DNA of 64,000 nucleotides from Phorcus lineatus (lineage: Eukaryota > Mollusca > Gastropoda > Trochida > Trochidae): positions 78,323,022 to 78,387,021 of the forward strand of contig OV121081.1 of assembly GCA_921293015.1 (NCBI GenBank), in the 5' to 3' direction. Shown here one piece after another: positions 29,201-44,200 of this stretch (the first letter of the stretch is position 1; every line of letters starts with the position of its first letter). Both the position numbers and the translations under genes were made by a program. The notes under the pieces were generated by a model, which was not told the DNA's origin, made no database searches, and worked only from the letters and a program-made list of their open reading frames with translations.

Positions 29201-32200
29201 TCTGATCCTTCACTTTTTGAATCATCTTTAAAATGCCTGTAAAAAGGATGAACTGCCCTTTTCAGTAGGTGAAACCCCTCTCACAAATAACAGAATCACC
29301 TCTGCATATTATTTAATTATGTACTCTATCTCACTAACATTACACATCTAGCATGTATGTCATTTTCTGATATTCAGTCATGGGGCAAGGCCTAGCCCTC
29401 AAACAAGTTGTGATTCATGTAAGTTTGCTGCTGAGAATGGTTTCATTGGCGGATCCAGAGAGGGTATACAGTGGTGCGCATTATACTCTTATTACCTTCT
29501 CAGTCTTGTCATTAAGCTTCTCTGGACTTCACTTATACACCTCTCCCCCCTCCCCCTTAACAAAACTCCTGTGTCCACTCCTGAGTTTGCCAATGAATCA
29601 TTTAACAACTAGGTAGAATATAAAGATTGATACTTTAGAAGATTGATTTTGTATAAGATTGATTAATGTAAAACTATAGTCTATAGATTCTAACACGAAC
29701 AAAACTAGATCTATTACTCTAAATAAAGGGCTCATATATGCTTTAGGATCACATGCTTTTAAACAACCTCTCAATCTCTGGCTACATATAGCAGGGAACA
29801 ATGCAGCACATTATTCCATAACATATGAATGGTGCAGTAAGCTGGAGAATGAAACAGGATGACCTTGGTTAGGCTTCTAATGAGAGTAATAACAACCCAC
29901 AATAAAATTCATTAATGTCTGAATAACTCTTCTGAAAGACTGACGATATGTCCTAATTGCTTGTAATTAGGTAGACGAACTACAGGCATGTTGGAGAACA
30001 ATAGGGCCGGAGAAGAACCATATAGTAAACATCATATATCTTGTCTTCTGGCATCTGGAAGTGATATACATAAAAAGAAGATTTTCTACCTGATGAAGGA
30101 GTCAGCATGTACTCCGAAGAGTACTGAATTTCACAATCAAGAAGTTGTTATTCAGAAAACCTTGTCTTCTTTATAACACATCTTCTGTTACTTGAGAAGT
30201 ACTTTTTACCAAATAGACGCAACTAGCGCCCTCTTACAATTTCAAGTTTGTTGGATGCTCTCACTCACAAACTCAACAACAACTGAAAAACTTAAACCAT
30301 GTGCATTGCATAGTGTCTATCATTACACAAAAAACACTGATTATGAGAGCAGACAATATCCTTGCACATTCCTGCTTAAAACATGTTTTGTAAAACCCTT
30401 TTATATTAGTTATTTATAATCATTACCTCCAATTAACTTAAGCTTGATATAACATTTTCAGCTAAGCATTAAGGGAAGTTATTAGGCTCATTTCAGTTAT
30501 TTGGTACATACAGCCCAAAGCATCTGAAGAGTGATAAATGGAAAGATTACATTCAAGGTAGGTTTATGCAGTGATAGACTGTCAGATCAACGGATTGTTA
30601 ACAATGGAGACAGTTAATATTGCATTAACAGTCGTTCACTTATCATGTGGGCATTGAAAAAGGATAAAGCATTAATGCTAGACCAGAAAGTTAAAGACAT
30701 GCAGAGAGAAGGTCGATTTCATTTTCTCTCTCTACAGGATATCAGAGATATTTAAGCTTTATACATCATGTGTGAAAATACTGTAATTATTGAACACATC
30801 AATATGAAGTATATACTTTTATTACTGGGGCAATCACATGGGAGATGATATTTTTCATACGATGTCCTAGGGCAAAATATCACATTTCCTTGGTGACATG
30901 ACATATCCTTGGGCAAAATATATCACATTACAATGATGACATGATATATCCTTCGGCAAAATATCTCACATCCTGGTGACATGACCTATCCTAGGGCAAA
31001 AAATCACATTTTCATGGTGACATGACATATCCTTGGCCAAATATCTCACTTTATAATTGTGACATGACATATCTTAGAGCAAAATATCACATTTCCATGG
31101 TGACATGACATATCCTTGGCCAAATATCTCACATTATAATTGTGACATGACATATCTTAGGGCAAAATATCACATTTCCATGGTGACATGACATATCCTT
31201 GGCCAAATATTTCACATTATAATTGTGACATGACATATCTTAGGGCAAAATATCACATTTCCATGGTGACATGACATATCCTTGGCCAAATATCTCACAT
31301 TATAATTGTGACATGACATATCTTAGGGCAAAATATCACACTTCCATGGTGACATGACATATCCTTGGCCAAATATCTCACATTATAATTGTGACATGAC
31401 ATATCCTAGGGCAAAATATCACATTTCCATGGAGACATGACATATCCTTGGCCAAATATTTCACATTATAATTGTGACATGACATATCCTAGGGCAAAAT
31501 ATCACATTTCCATGGAGACATGACATATCCTTGGCCAAATATTTCACATTATAATTGTCACATGACATATCTTAGGGCAAAATATCACACTTCCATGGTG
31601 ACATGACATATCCTTGGCCAAATATCTCACATTATAATTGTGACATGACATATCCTCGGGCAAAATATCACATTTCCATGGAGACATGACATATCCTTGG
31701 CCAAATATTTCACATTATAATTGTGACATGACATATCCTAGGGCAAAATATCACATTTCCATGGTGACATGACATATCCTTGGCCAAATATTTCACATTA
31801 TAATTGTGACATGACATATCTTAGGGCAAAATATCACACTTCCATGGTGACATGACATATCCTTGGCCAAATATTTCACATTATAATTGTGACATGACAT
31901 ATCCTAGGGCAAAATATCACATTTCCATGGAGACATGACATATCCTTGGCCAAATATTTCACATTATAATTGTGACATGACATATCCTAGGGCAAAATAT
32001 CACATTTCCATGGTGACCATGTTGAACAACTATTTACGTGGGGATTGATAACATGCCTATTCTAGAATATAAAAGTTAGCATATTTTCCTTAGTTTCATG
32101 ACTTTCCTCTCGCACTAAACCTAACAATATGGCACATCTTGTCATTAACAACTCACACTTATATAAAATCCTCTAATAAGACAAGCACTCATGGATATTA

Positions 32201-35200
32201 GATCATATAATAGGAGATGACCATTCCTCACATGGTGGGGTGACAAGATGAGTGAACTACTTACCATTAGCAAGCTGTGTGTAGTCAGAGTCCTTGACTC
32301 GGTCCAGGTGCTGATAGAGATCGAGAGGTGCACTCCGGACTGACACAAACTGACATATCTTCCTGCAACACAACAGCAATAACATCTGTTACAGGTGTAT
32401 GGATGTCTGTATTGTGCATTAACAGAGATAACTATCATAAGCATTATGCATGAGAAGTATGTGGAGACAATGATATGAATATATTAGAGTCATAGTCTCA
32501 TTTTTGCAAGGCAAATTATAATGCATGCCGGACAAATAGTTCACCACTTACAGAAATCTTTCCCCTGACGTTTGCAACAATTTTCAGAACTCTGCAGGCA
32601 TTCTGGCCTTCAATAATGAAGTTCAAACTACCCTACCCTACCCTAATATTATGTCTTTGGCGAGCGTTAGTCCTTACCACGTCAAGGCCGTGACGAAGAA
32701 CACATAAAATTTCCCAGCTGAATATCCAGTGAAAATAGCTAATAGCTTACGCTTTTTCAAATAAAGAAATAACAAAAAGGTGGTAAACTCAATGGAGAAT
32801 GCATCTGTCATAAGTATCGGCGCTGCGATGATTAGATTTCCGGTGATTCGCACTTGCGATGGGATTGCACTTGATTTGGTACCTCATCGGTCTGAAACGG
32901 CATACGCCAATAAGCTGCTTCATCCAAAATTGTAAAACGGGCATAAAAATCTTTGCAAAGGCGACAGGAAATATTTGTTTTAGTGATCAGATTTTGTTCA
33001 TGAAGAATAATTAGTTCAGTTTAGTTGCCTTACAAAAATGAGACTATGACTTTAAGGCAACAGAGCACTAATTTGTATCTAACTCCATCATCAAGACCCT
33101 TCAACACATGTACCACCACTATGCGAGCTGTTTACCCCCTGGACCAAATGCTAGTTCCATTGTCTTATCCCTCAGGCAATAGTACTGATGCTTATCCAAA
33201 GCATCTCATACTGGTGCCACTTCCTTACCCCGTTTGTCCTAATACTGGTGACAAATGTTTACCCCGTTTGTCCTAATACTGGTGACAAATGTTTACCCAA
33301 CAGGGCCCAATACTGGTGCCAATAGAATTCAAATATTTCGCGTTTTTGTTAATGGAGTTTTTATTTCAATAAAATAATTACCCACTTTTTTTCGAAATGT
33401 TTTTTTTTTTTCAAAATGACTATTTTTCCCTTTCTATTAGATATTTCCCAATAACTGGTCTAGTATTGTTACAAAACAGTTACTATGCACTACTTTGAGG
33501 GTAGTTCTAAAACTACTCTGAGGGTAGAACTAAAACATCCAATCAAACAAGGAATTAAACTGACTTCAGTATTATGTCCTAATTGATGATAAGATGGGAT
33601 AAGCAGCCAGCAAGTTTCCTTTTTTTTTTTTTTGGTTACAAAATTTCAATTCAAGCCCCCCCACTTTCAAATTCGCTCCTACGCCCCTTGAGACTTGATA
33701 ATAATCACTTGTAAACATCGCTCTGATTGGATAAAATGAACGACTTCCGGGGAATTCCATCGGTATAGTAACCAATAACAGGGCTTTTAGCAATGGGATT
33801 TCCAGGTTTCGATTTATTTTTTTCAGGACATCATAATCAGACAATCAGCTAAGAACAATTTTTTTAACATTATGGAAACTTAAGTGTATAAGTATATGTG
33901 CGTGCAAAACACGCAGTTACAATATATTTTGCTTACTTACTTACTTAAGTTGAGAGTTTTACGAGCGCTTTCCAGCGATAGCTGATGTCATGCTCGGGTT
34001 ACATTTTGCGTGTTTATATAATTTTTAAAACACAGGTTTATGCGTTAACGCGAACACTGATACTGGTGCCACTTCCTCACCCCACAGGTCCTAATACTGG
34101 TGACAAATGTTTACCCAACAGGTCCTGGTACTGGTGTCACATGCTTACCCAATAGGTCCTGGTACTGGTGTCACATGCTTACCCAATAGGTCCTGGTACT
34201 GGTGTCACATGCTTACCCAATAGGTCCTGGTACTGGTGTCACATGCTTACCCAACTGGTCCTGGTACTGGTGTCACATGCTTACCCAACTGGTCCTGGTC
34301 CTGGTACTGGTGTCACATGCTTACCCATAAGGTCCTGGTCCTGGTACTGGTGTCACATGCTTACCCAACTGGTCCTGGTACTGGTGTCACATGCTTACCC
34401 AACTGGTCCTGGTACTGGTGTCACATGCTTACCCATAAGGTCCTGGTCCTGGTACTGGTGTCACATGCTTACCCAACTGGTCCTGGTACTGGTGTCACAT
34501 GCTTACCCATAAGGTCCTGGTCCTGGTACTGGTGTCACATGCTTACCCAACTGGTCCTGGTACTGGTGTCACATGCTTACCCAACAGGTCCTGGTACTGG
34601 TGTCACATGCTTACCCAACTGGTCCTGGTACTGATGTCACATGCTTACCCAACAGGTCCTGGTACTGGTGTCACATGCTTACCCAACTGGTCCTGGTACT
34701 GGTGTCACATGCTTACCCAACTGGTCCTGGTACTGGTGTCACATGCTTACCCAACTGGTCCTGGTACTGGTGTCACATGCTTACCCAACTGGTCCTGGTA
34801 CTGGTGTCACATGCTTACCCAACTGGTCCTGGTACTGGTGTCACATGCTTACCCAACAGGTCCTGGTACTGGTGTCACATGCTTACCCAACTGGTCCTGG
34901 TACTGGTGTCACATGCTTACCCAACAGGTCCTGGTACTGGTGTCACATGCTTACCCAACAGAATGTTGGGGGTACTCCAATGGCCCTTATGCTGGTACCA
35001 CCTACCTAACCCCCAATGCCATAATACTGGTTCCACATTCTAGACTCCAAGCGACCTACTGGTGTTCATTCTTTCATGTTTACCCCCCAGGTCTTAATAC
35101 TGGTGTGTCATGCTTACCCCCCAGGTTCTAATACTGGTGTGTCATGCTTACCCCCCAGGTTCTAATACTGGTGTGTCATGCTTACCCCCCAGGTCCTAAT

Positions 35201-38200
35201 ACTGGTGTGTCATGCTTACCCCCCAGGTCCTAATACTGGTGTGTCATGCTTACCCCCCAGGTCCTTATACTGGTGTGTCATGCTTACCCCCCAGGTCCTA
35301 ATACTGGTGTGTCATGCTTACCCCCCAGGTCCTAATACTGGTGTGTCATGCTTACCCCCCAGGTCCTAATACTGGTGCCACTCGGCAGTGATGAGGTATT
35401 GTTTCTCCACTTTTCCTCCGTGTGTGGTATGTGCCTTCCCAATACTGAAACAACATAGATATTAATAAACAAGGTTTTTTGGGTTTTTTTTTTTCAAATT
35501 TAGATTAGATTGCCAAACATAAATATTGTTAAAAACGGAACAGAATTTGGATTCATGGATATTTCAGAATATGTTAATTTTGAACGAAAATTCTAATGGT
35601 AACATACTTGTTTATTTCAGGGCAGTCTTAAACTACTGAGAAATCAAATTTAATTTCTAAAATTCATAACATTTTCCTTTTAATCCAAGATTATCAGTTC
35701 ATTTACATTCTTCTCTTGAGTTGCATAAACTGAAGTGTTTTAAGATCAGATGAAGACACTGAATAAATATTTGCAATTTATGAAACAGGACCAATCACCC
35801 AGCCAATCACCTGGTGGGTGGGTCTTTTCCAATTTCTCTATTTAATTTTTTTTGACCACATGGTATAACCAATGGGTATAATCATACTTTTGTGCTGGTT
35901 AGTTTTCAGGCTTGTTCAACAAGCTTATATGTGTTACCCTTGATGCAGTATCAATTTCTTAGCTTGAGATTTTCATTATAATTATTTCATGTTATGATTG
36001 TTGTTCACCTTTCCTTTCTTGAGTTGTCCGTTGATGGTTTCCTGTAGTTCTGGTTTGTTCTTGTCAGATCTAGCGAGTTCCCGCGAGTCACGACCACAGA
36101 CCTCCTCGCTTGTGTAGCCTGTCAATCGCTCGTAGCCATGGTTCACATACTGAAACGCATACAAAACAACGTCCATCATGAACCAACACTGTTGATGAAG
36201 GGGGTCGCACCAATCTTATGAAACAAGATCTAGCCATTCACTAGCCATTCACATTTGTTTTTTTCTGCACAACTTAAGATGTGCTATTTTTTTTTTAACA
36301 ATGTTTGATAGCAAACGCTATATATTAAGATGCCCAATAGAGTTGCACATCCAGGGAGAAGAGACATCAGAGGAATCTGACAGCTCGCTACATGACGCTA
36401 ATTGTACTTCCAAAACTCTCATCATCACAAAGGCGGTGCTAAAACATGATATAACGGTATACGGAGTAATTTGGGGTCATTTCAGGGCCACAGGTCATGG
36501 GGGTATCTGAGATATTGAAAGAGCGATTGAATGGGGTTTATCAATAAAGTGGCAAATTTTAGTCTCATTTTAATGAGATTGGGAGTCAAACCCAACATTC
36601 ATGAATAATAACACAGGGGACAACCTCCTTGGTAGGTGGCAAATATCTTTTTGTTATATTCATACCTGACGTCAGGATCATGAGATAAAACAAGTCTGAC
36701 AAAACCCTTTACAAGTAATTTTGCTGAATAGAGTACGTTTATTTCTGACTTCCTTTTTGCCGTCTTTCTAGTCAAAACATCCTCGCTATGAGTTGGGTTT
36801 GCAGGAAAATTCAGGGTGATTGACTAACATGTATAAATACAGAAAAAATATGGACAGTCTACACAATAATTGAAATGAGGATGCATCTCACACATGGGAA
36901 TCCTTCTCCAGATTCTAGTACAGACTCCCAAACATGGATACCAAAAAGAATTGAAATGACAGGGACTTTGTCATGGACACAGCTGTGGTTGAGCAAACTG
37001 AAATGACGAACCAATCACACACCTGTATTTCATTATCCTCATTGGTGACCTCAACAGCATCAGATATATTGTCTAGCGCTGTAAAGAGGGCGCTGCAAGC
37101 TTTCAACTTGATCTGGGAGCGCACCTCGCTGTACTCCAATGAGAGGAGTTCATTGATACAACAGCCTATATTAGAGTTCTCTGTGTATCTCTGAAAGTGA
37201 TCAACAGATAAACCAACAGATACATAACTCCTCAGAGAATTCTTACATAATTATCAATGTTTTTTTTTCAAATTCTTACATCGATAATTGTTAAGTTTTT
37301 CAAAAGAACCTTATGAAATATAAGATTATTTTATTTACCAAAAAAGCATTGAGTTTGTGAGGACATGATTATTAAAGATAGAGTTTTAAATTTCAAAACT
37401 GCTTTGTTTAACTTCAATTATCAATTAACATGTTAAAAAAATAAAAATATTTCCATTATATTTTGTAGCTCCTAATTTAATTCAATAAAACATTTTACCT
37501 ACCCTATTAAATCCTGATTTTAATAATGGTAAAATAGATGGTTCTTCTTTATCTGTTGTGCTGGAAATAAAAAATATCATTAGTACTATTTCAAATTCAA
37601 TATTTAAGGATTCAGCAGAAATGCTGAATCCTTATTGTTATTGGCGTGTTTTATTATTATTTTTTTTTTTTTTATTCCACGATTTTTGTGTACACGATTC
37701 AGCCCAAACCGCTAAAGCTATTACAGCCAAACTTGCCAGTCTGGTGGAGCTTCATGAGACGAAGCCACAATAAGCTTTTGGGCTTAATCGGCTTAAGCAT
37801 TAAAGGCACAGTACCATCCAAAGTTCGAAAAATTAACATGGGATTTTTTTTCAAAATGCACTTAGAGACTTGCAACTTGCTTGATACGATAGGCAATTAC
37901 ATTTTGAGCAAAAAAGTAAATCATGGCCAATTCCTAGCATGCATAGTTTGGCCGCCATATTGCTTTCATTGACTTTTTGAGATGCATCTTTAAAAATCTT
38001 CTTCTCTGAAGATACTTGCATCTAAGAGCTGAAACTCTCAAATCATGTAGCTGAGACATTGGGAATTTCAGGGTGATTCAGATTTTGATGTAAGTCAAAT
38101 ATTTTTTTCTCACCACTTCTTTGCAAAAACCGCAATATGCTTAGGAGATAAGGTCAGATGAAACTTGCTGCAGTAGCTTAATGCATGCTCTAATCCTCAT

Positions 38201-41200
38201 GAAACTTTCAGGGAAACTGGCTAACATCACTATGTTTCTACTGAATGTGTTTTTTTTTGCGCTGAATCCTTTTGTCGTCGCTTGCGACTATATTTAATAT
38301 TCCACTTGATGAAGGCATAAGCATGTACACTGAAATGTCATATATTTTCATAAAAGGCTCTTTTCCAGAAAAGTTTGCTTTAATTACATTTACAAATTTC
38401 CTTAAAAATATTAACTGACATACATGCTAATCTACTATAAGAAATCAGAGAAAAAATGTGGATACTTACTGTCGTTTTGTGACTGCAACTATTGTTGTAT
38501 GTTCACTTGCTTTGGTTGCTCTTATGGATCTAAAAATAAAATAAAATCTTTTTAGAACACAGATGCTCTTTTAAAGTAAAAAACTCCTTACCTTACCTTA
38601 CCTAAAAGTTGCCTTCCATTCAGAGAAAAAAAATTCAAAATGTTTGAAATTTTACTATTTTACTATATACTATTATCAATTTACTATTAAAGTTACTATA
38701 GTCACTCAAAATGAATTAATATCAATAAAGTGATACTGTGCATAATTTTTAAAGATACAAATCACTAAAAAGACATAAATAATGGATAAATGTAACAGTG
38801 TTTTGTAATTTAATCATGATTACCTTATCAGTTTCATGATAAATATTTTAGAACTGATATGTTTGAAAAAGATACTTCTTTGTCCTTATTTTTAAAAGTT
38901 GGACAATGAAATTAATGATTCTTAAACTCCATCTAACTATGGTGCCTAACAACTAGGTTTCTGGGGGAAAAAAAACAAAGATAGATATTTAAAAAGTTTA
39001 TCATCAAATATACCCGCTTTAGTTAAGATATCATTTGGCCCAAAAGGCTAAATAAGCTTAAAAGGAAAACCTAATTAAAAAGACCATCCATGAATTAAAA
39101 CAAGTCTTCAGAAGAAAATATCCTATCGATCCTCCAAAAGTCATCACAAACATCTCTGCAATCGTAAAATAAACATTTCTAGTAACACCATTGAGAAAAT
39201 TTTCAGATATAATGATGAGCTATTCTTGAGTTCTGCTCCAGAAATGAAGCGATCCTCATCCCAAAATGTAAATTCAAGTTGTTTCCATGAGATGAAAAAA
39301 AGCATAATTCAGAAATTTGTAAACATAAAAAAGGCACCACTTCAGTAGGTGCATGCAAAGTTTCAGAAAATAGTTCTGCATGGGAAACAAAGATATCCAT
39401 AACAAGAGTCCATCTTCAACTTCCATGGGAAAAAATTCCAAAAGTTTGAATTTTTTTTATTGTTAGGCACATTTGCAAAGTTTCAGAAAGATTTCATAAA
39501 AAGTTTTTTTAGTTCTGACCCCGAAGCAACTCATTTCATGCAAACAAAAAATACTGAAATTGTAAGAAATCTGAAAATATCAAAGGCACCCAGTGACTTC
39601 AGTAGATGGGATACTTATATTCATGCAAAGTTTCAAAAATATTTACTGGAAGGTTTTGAGTTCTCCTCCAGAAAAGAATTGATTACAGATTGACCGGTGG
39701 AAGGACTGACATACAGGGTAATGACTATAACCTTCTGTATTAAAAACTGATTGGATAAAAATATCATTTTTATTATTTCAAAAACATCACTTATTCTTAT
39801 AACAAAATTTATTACATTAATGGCATAAATCTTATTGATAATGAAGTCATTATTCTTACTTTGACAGATCTGATTTATGATCACCAATATTCTAATATTG
39901 ATGATCTCCAGAAAACATGTTGTTTTAGAATAAGGAGTGAAAAAATAAATATGGAAAAATATTCTAAAATCATTTCTATTGAGATCAGATTTTCACAAAA
40001 ACAACCAAAAATAGTATTGATAAATTGCTAGTTGTCATGACAACAACAAAAATAGCTTTTTTCCATTTATTGCTCTATAGGTCAATGCCATGTATCAATG
40101 GAAATCCACACGTCAAAACATCCTGCACAATATCTATGAATCATAGAGACTTAATCTCACCAATCAACATAAATATCAATAATAGGGAATGAACAACATT
40201 CGCATTTCTTTACAATTGACAATGTGTTCAGCTGTCTTACTAAAGGTCTGTTGAATATGTATGGTGCCTTTAACTCTAAAACTCAATAATATTTCTGCAT
40301 GTTATCTGTTTCCCCCGCATGTTCTCTGGAAAGCCAATAAATAATAGAGATAATATAACCAAATAACATAACAACCACAATCAATGTCTTGCGAACAATG
40401 TAATCTAGGTATCGCAAATAACTAATAATAAAGGAGGTCTAAAAATACATCCTTGTCGACCCCCTCTAAAGATTACCTTCAAAACCTAGGCTTGTAAGTA
40501 TTGTACTTTTGCTAAAAGAAGACGTAGTATTAAAATTGCAATATATGACACAGCTTTAGTGATATGAATAAAAAGTTTCTCTAGCATGAAGTAAATGTCA
40601 ACCAATTTATCATTATCTTTCAGAGTAGGTTCATGTGTGTGCCCCTAATATTAAGAATCAATCACCTCCAAGATCAGGATTAAGTATACAATGTGTTACA
40701 TGTAATTGAAAACCGAAATAGGCTTTATGGGGGTCATTTTTGCACAGTTAAATACACATCTTGAATGTGAATTCAATAAATTGTTGTCATTTTCAACTAT
40801 ACATATATATAATATATATGTGTATGACAATCATATAGCTTCTTGTACAATATTACTGTTCAAATTTTGTGAAACTTTTGAAAAATTTGAAAACTCTGAA
40901 TTCTTAATCAATGATGTTGCAGAAATCTAAAGGTTGAGGAAAAGATTTTAACGAACAACAAATCAACCGTAATCAGCAAATCTTAATCTCGTTCTGAAAA
41001 TTCCTCAAAAGTGATCACAAAGTCAAGTGATTACAAATCGGGAGATGGATCGATTGAGCGAACATGATAGCCATAAGGCAGTCATAGAAACTTTCATATT
41101 TTATTGATTAACTGTCAAAGCTAACCAAACCCATGGCAGCAATGGTGGCATTTGCAGACACAAGAATGATGTCTCTTAGAGATTCCCAATTACTTCATGA

Positions 41201-44200
41201 CATGTGCTATTTTCCTGAAACTTTGATTCCAATTGTGACAGGAAAAAATAATATGAAAATATTAATGGTTCATTACATGCGAGATCAGAAACAAAAACAT
41301 TTAATTTGGATGACATCCTTATGACCTTGTACAAATTTTCCTCTCCTTTTGAAGGATAACGGTCAAATGAATCTGATTATTTTGGTATAATCAACTCGAA
41401 GATTCTTTTATCACATTTCTTTTGAAAAAGGGTTGCCAGCTGCATGTGGTTTAACAAATGATATTACAAAAGGTTGGCACTGCCAGGAGACATTTCCTCT
41501 GTTAAATTTTCTAGTTGATGATCAGAACTTGTAATCGTAAAGTTATCTAAAGCAATCTGTAATAAGAGTTGTTTCATTTGTTTTCTAAATAATTTTTTAA
41601 ATCTAGGGCATGGGATTTGAAATAAGTTAAAAACAAATTTGAGACTGGTGATATTAAGGTGAATTAAAACTTTTCAATGCTTAATAGGTATTAAAAATTA
41701 TTTATCAGGGAATACAAAAATGTCACAAAATGTTGAACTAAAACTATTCTGAAACCAGTCTTTTCAAAACTACCAAGTTCTTGAAATAATAGTTAGCATA
41801 TGTACAAGTCTAGAAAGAAAAAATCTCAATTATGGCCTTGACTTGATATCAAATTAATTTTTGTGTGAAACTTGCTAACCTTTTACATGTAAACAGCTAC
41901 CACCAAATGCTACATAATACTTTAAGAATCTTTAACCTTTAACAAATCAACAGCAAACATCTAAGAATAGACCAAGAAAGTAAATTTTGCATTTAGATCT
42001 TTAAGCCTTTAACAACTTATCAGCAGCCATCAACAAAGTATTTTCCATGAAACTGTTTAAAAAAAACCCTGTGATATCAAAACAACTTTTATTTATAATC
42101 AAATTCAATAAAATAAATCCAATCCATCAATCACAAATACAACAAGATAAGAATCTTTAACCTTTAACAACTTTACAACAACTGCCATCAGAATAATTTC
42201 CTAATAAATTTGTTAAACCCTGAGGAATGGAACAAAACGTTTTTGATGGTGTGCCTGTTGATTTACTTTCCAAATGTTTTCACTGCAGTCAGGTCAATAT
42301 GTCTCCATTACAAGATTAACACAAATCTCTGGGATTATTCCTCTCACCGACAGAGTGCCTCAGCATCGAAGTGTTTGGATGTTCGATGATCGATGACGAT
42401 GACATCGTGGTGTTTGTCGAGGTAACATTCCACGGCCCCTTCTGGGTTTCTGGAGATGTTGCACTTGTAGCCAATACGCTCCGCCGCCCACCAGAAACCA
42501 TCGCTCTGAGCATCTTCCTTTGCAAACACCAGCAGCAGCTGAAAAATGGACAACGGTTTCTCTATATCGATGGTCAGAGAAAAACAATTCGAATGATTCA
42601 CAGATGAAATACGTTCAATTAGTTATTGATTAATCAAATCGAATGGGTGAAATTTCATTCATATCAAATTAAATGCTTAATAGATAAAATAAGTTAAATT
42701 GATTATAAATCAATTAAATCAAAGATAGGTAAAAGTTAATTAAAATTAAAAGTTTTATAGAATGAAACATGGCCAACAATGCCTTCAAATATAGAATAGA
42801 ATACACCAGTTAACACCAGTTGGCTCTAGTTATCCTTTTATGGGTAATATTAAAATAATCTGACATAATTGTTTCTAGGAGGTCACCACCAACAAACTTC
42901 TTTACCAGATACCAACTTCCTACTGGATGAACAGAGGAACATTGTGGGGAGCAGGGACTCACTCTTCAAACTCTCAGTTTATTTAGCAATGATGCTGTTA
43001 ACTCACCATACAAGCAGCACCCTATGCTGCTATACTTCAGCAGTCAACCAAGCTATGCACAGGAATTTGTCATCTTCTTACCACCAACTACTAAATCACC
43101 AATATAAATACCCATAGTTCAACTAAACAGCAATATTTATTGAAACTCTAAGACTTTCTCACCCTCAAATTCACCTTCAAATAAGTTTACACGAGTGCCC
43201 TTATCTGCCCTTAGATTTAATTCATTATTAATCAATTAAATATTATTCAATTAATTAATAAAAATTACATAAAAGTTGAAAGGACAGACCGAATTGAATA
43301 TTGAAAATAGAAATAGGAATAAATGAAAAATGCAGTATAACGAAAGGTTCTGAGAAATTAGGCTATAACATTCTGTTAAATTTGATTTTATATCTATGGA
43401 ATTTCAAACTTGGTTAAGAACATTGATTTTGAGAAAAAAAAACGTGATAAATAATATCAACTTAATGCTAGCCATACAGATCAAGTCTTAAATAAATCTT
43501 TAATACCTATGACTTTTTCTTTTAGAATTAGTCATTTATTTCACTATTTGACCTTTTTGAAATTGCTAGTGTCATAAACTAAAAATCTAATAATTCTCAA
43601 CATGGAGAACAATGAATCAAAATGTCAAGAAAATAAAGAACGGAAGAAATTTACTTTTAACTGAAGGGAATGTGTTCTTTCCCCTAAGTCTCATATAATT
43701 TTATATCTAAAAGGAAAAAGGGCATTCCCAGAATAACCATAATTGTTGCGTAACAACCATTATTTTCGGGTGACACCATTGGCGCTCAGAAACATGGTCA
43801 TTACCATGCATATATCCCATATATGGTGACTGCTAGGATCTGAATAGGAAATCCAGGAACAAAAGGCTGCAAGGCATCTAGTTATACCAGGGAAAGTAAG
43901 AAATGTTCTTCTATACCATACAATTACTCTGGCGGTGTTGAATGCAGCTCCAGAGGCTTGCACCAGAGTCTCTCAGCAGAAGCTATTCCAGGCTGTTTGG
44001 AGCTCTCAGACTCAAGGCAAGAACTGTCTGAGACTACAGAAATGCTTTACAGAAGCTGTCAACGCCAGTCATGCTTCTCCATCGATTATCAATTATTTCA
44101 TCCAAGTGACATTTGCAGCAATATTTCCAATCAACACCTACATTCATCAAAACAAACTACTTTTCCTCTAAGTAGCCTACTGGATATGGTTTTGCAATGA

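Noticed and set aside
30835..32018. CRISPR array or coding repeat
   Set aside because: No unique spacers; no open frame; dimeric satellite structure instead.
34168..35369. Long overlapping open frames on the + strand (up to 210 codons, [15 protein letters not shown] repeats)
   Set aside because: They are translations of the 34-bp donor-site minisatellite. Three frames are open at once, and the gene runs on the other strand.
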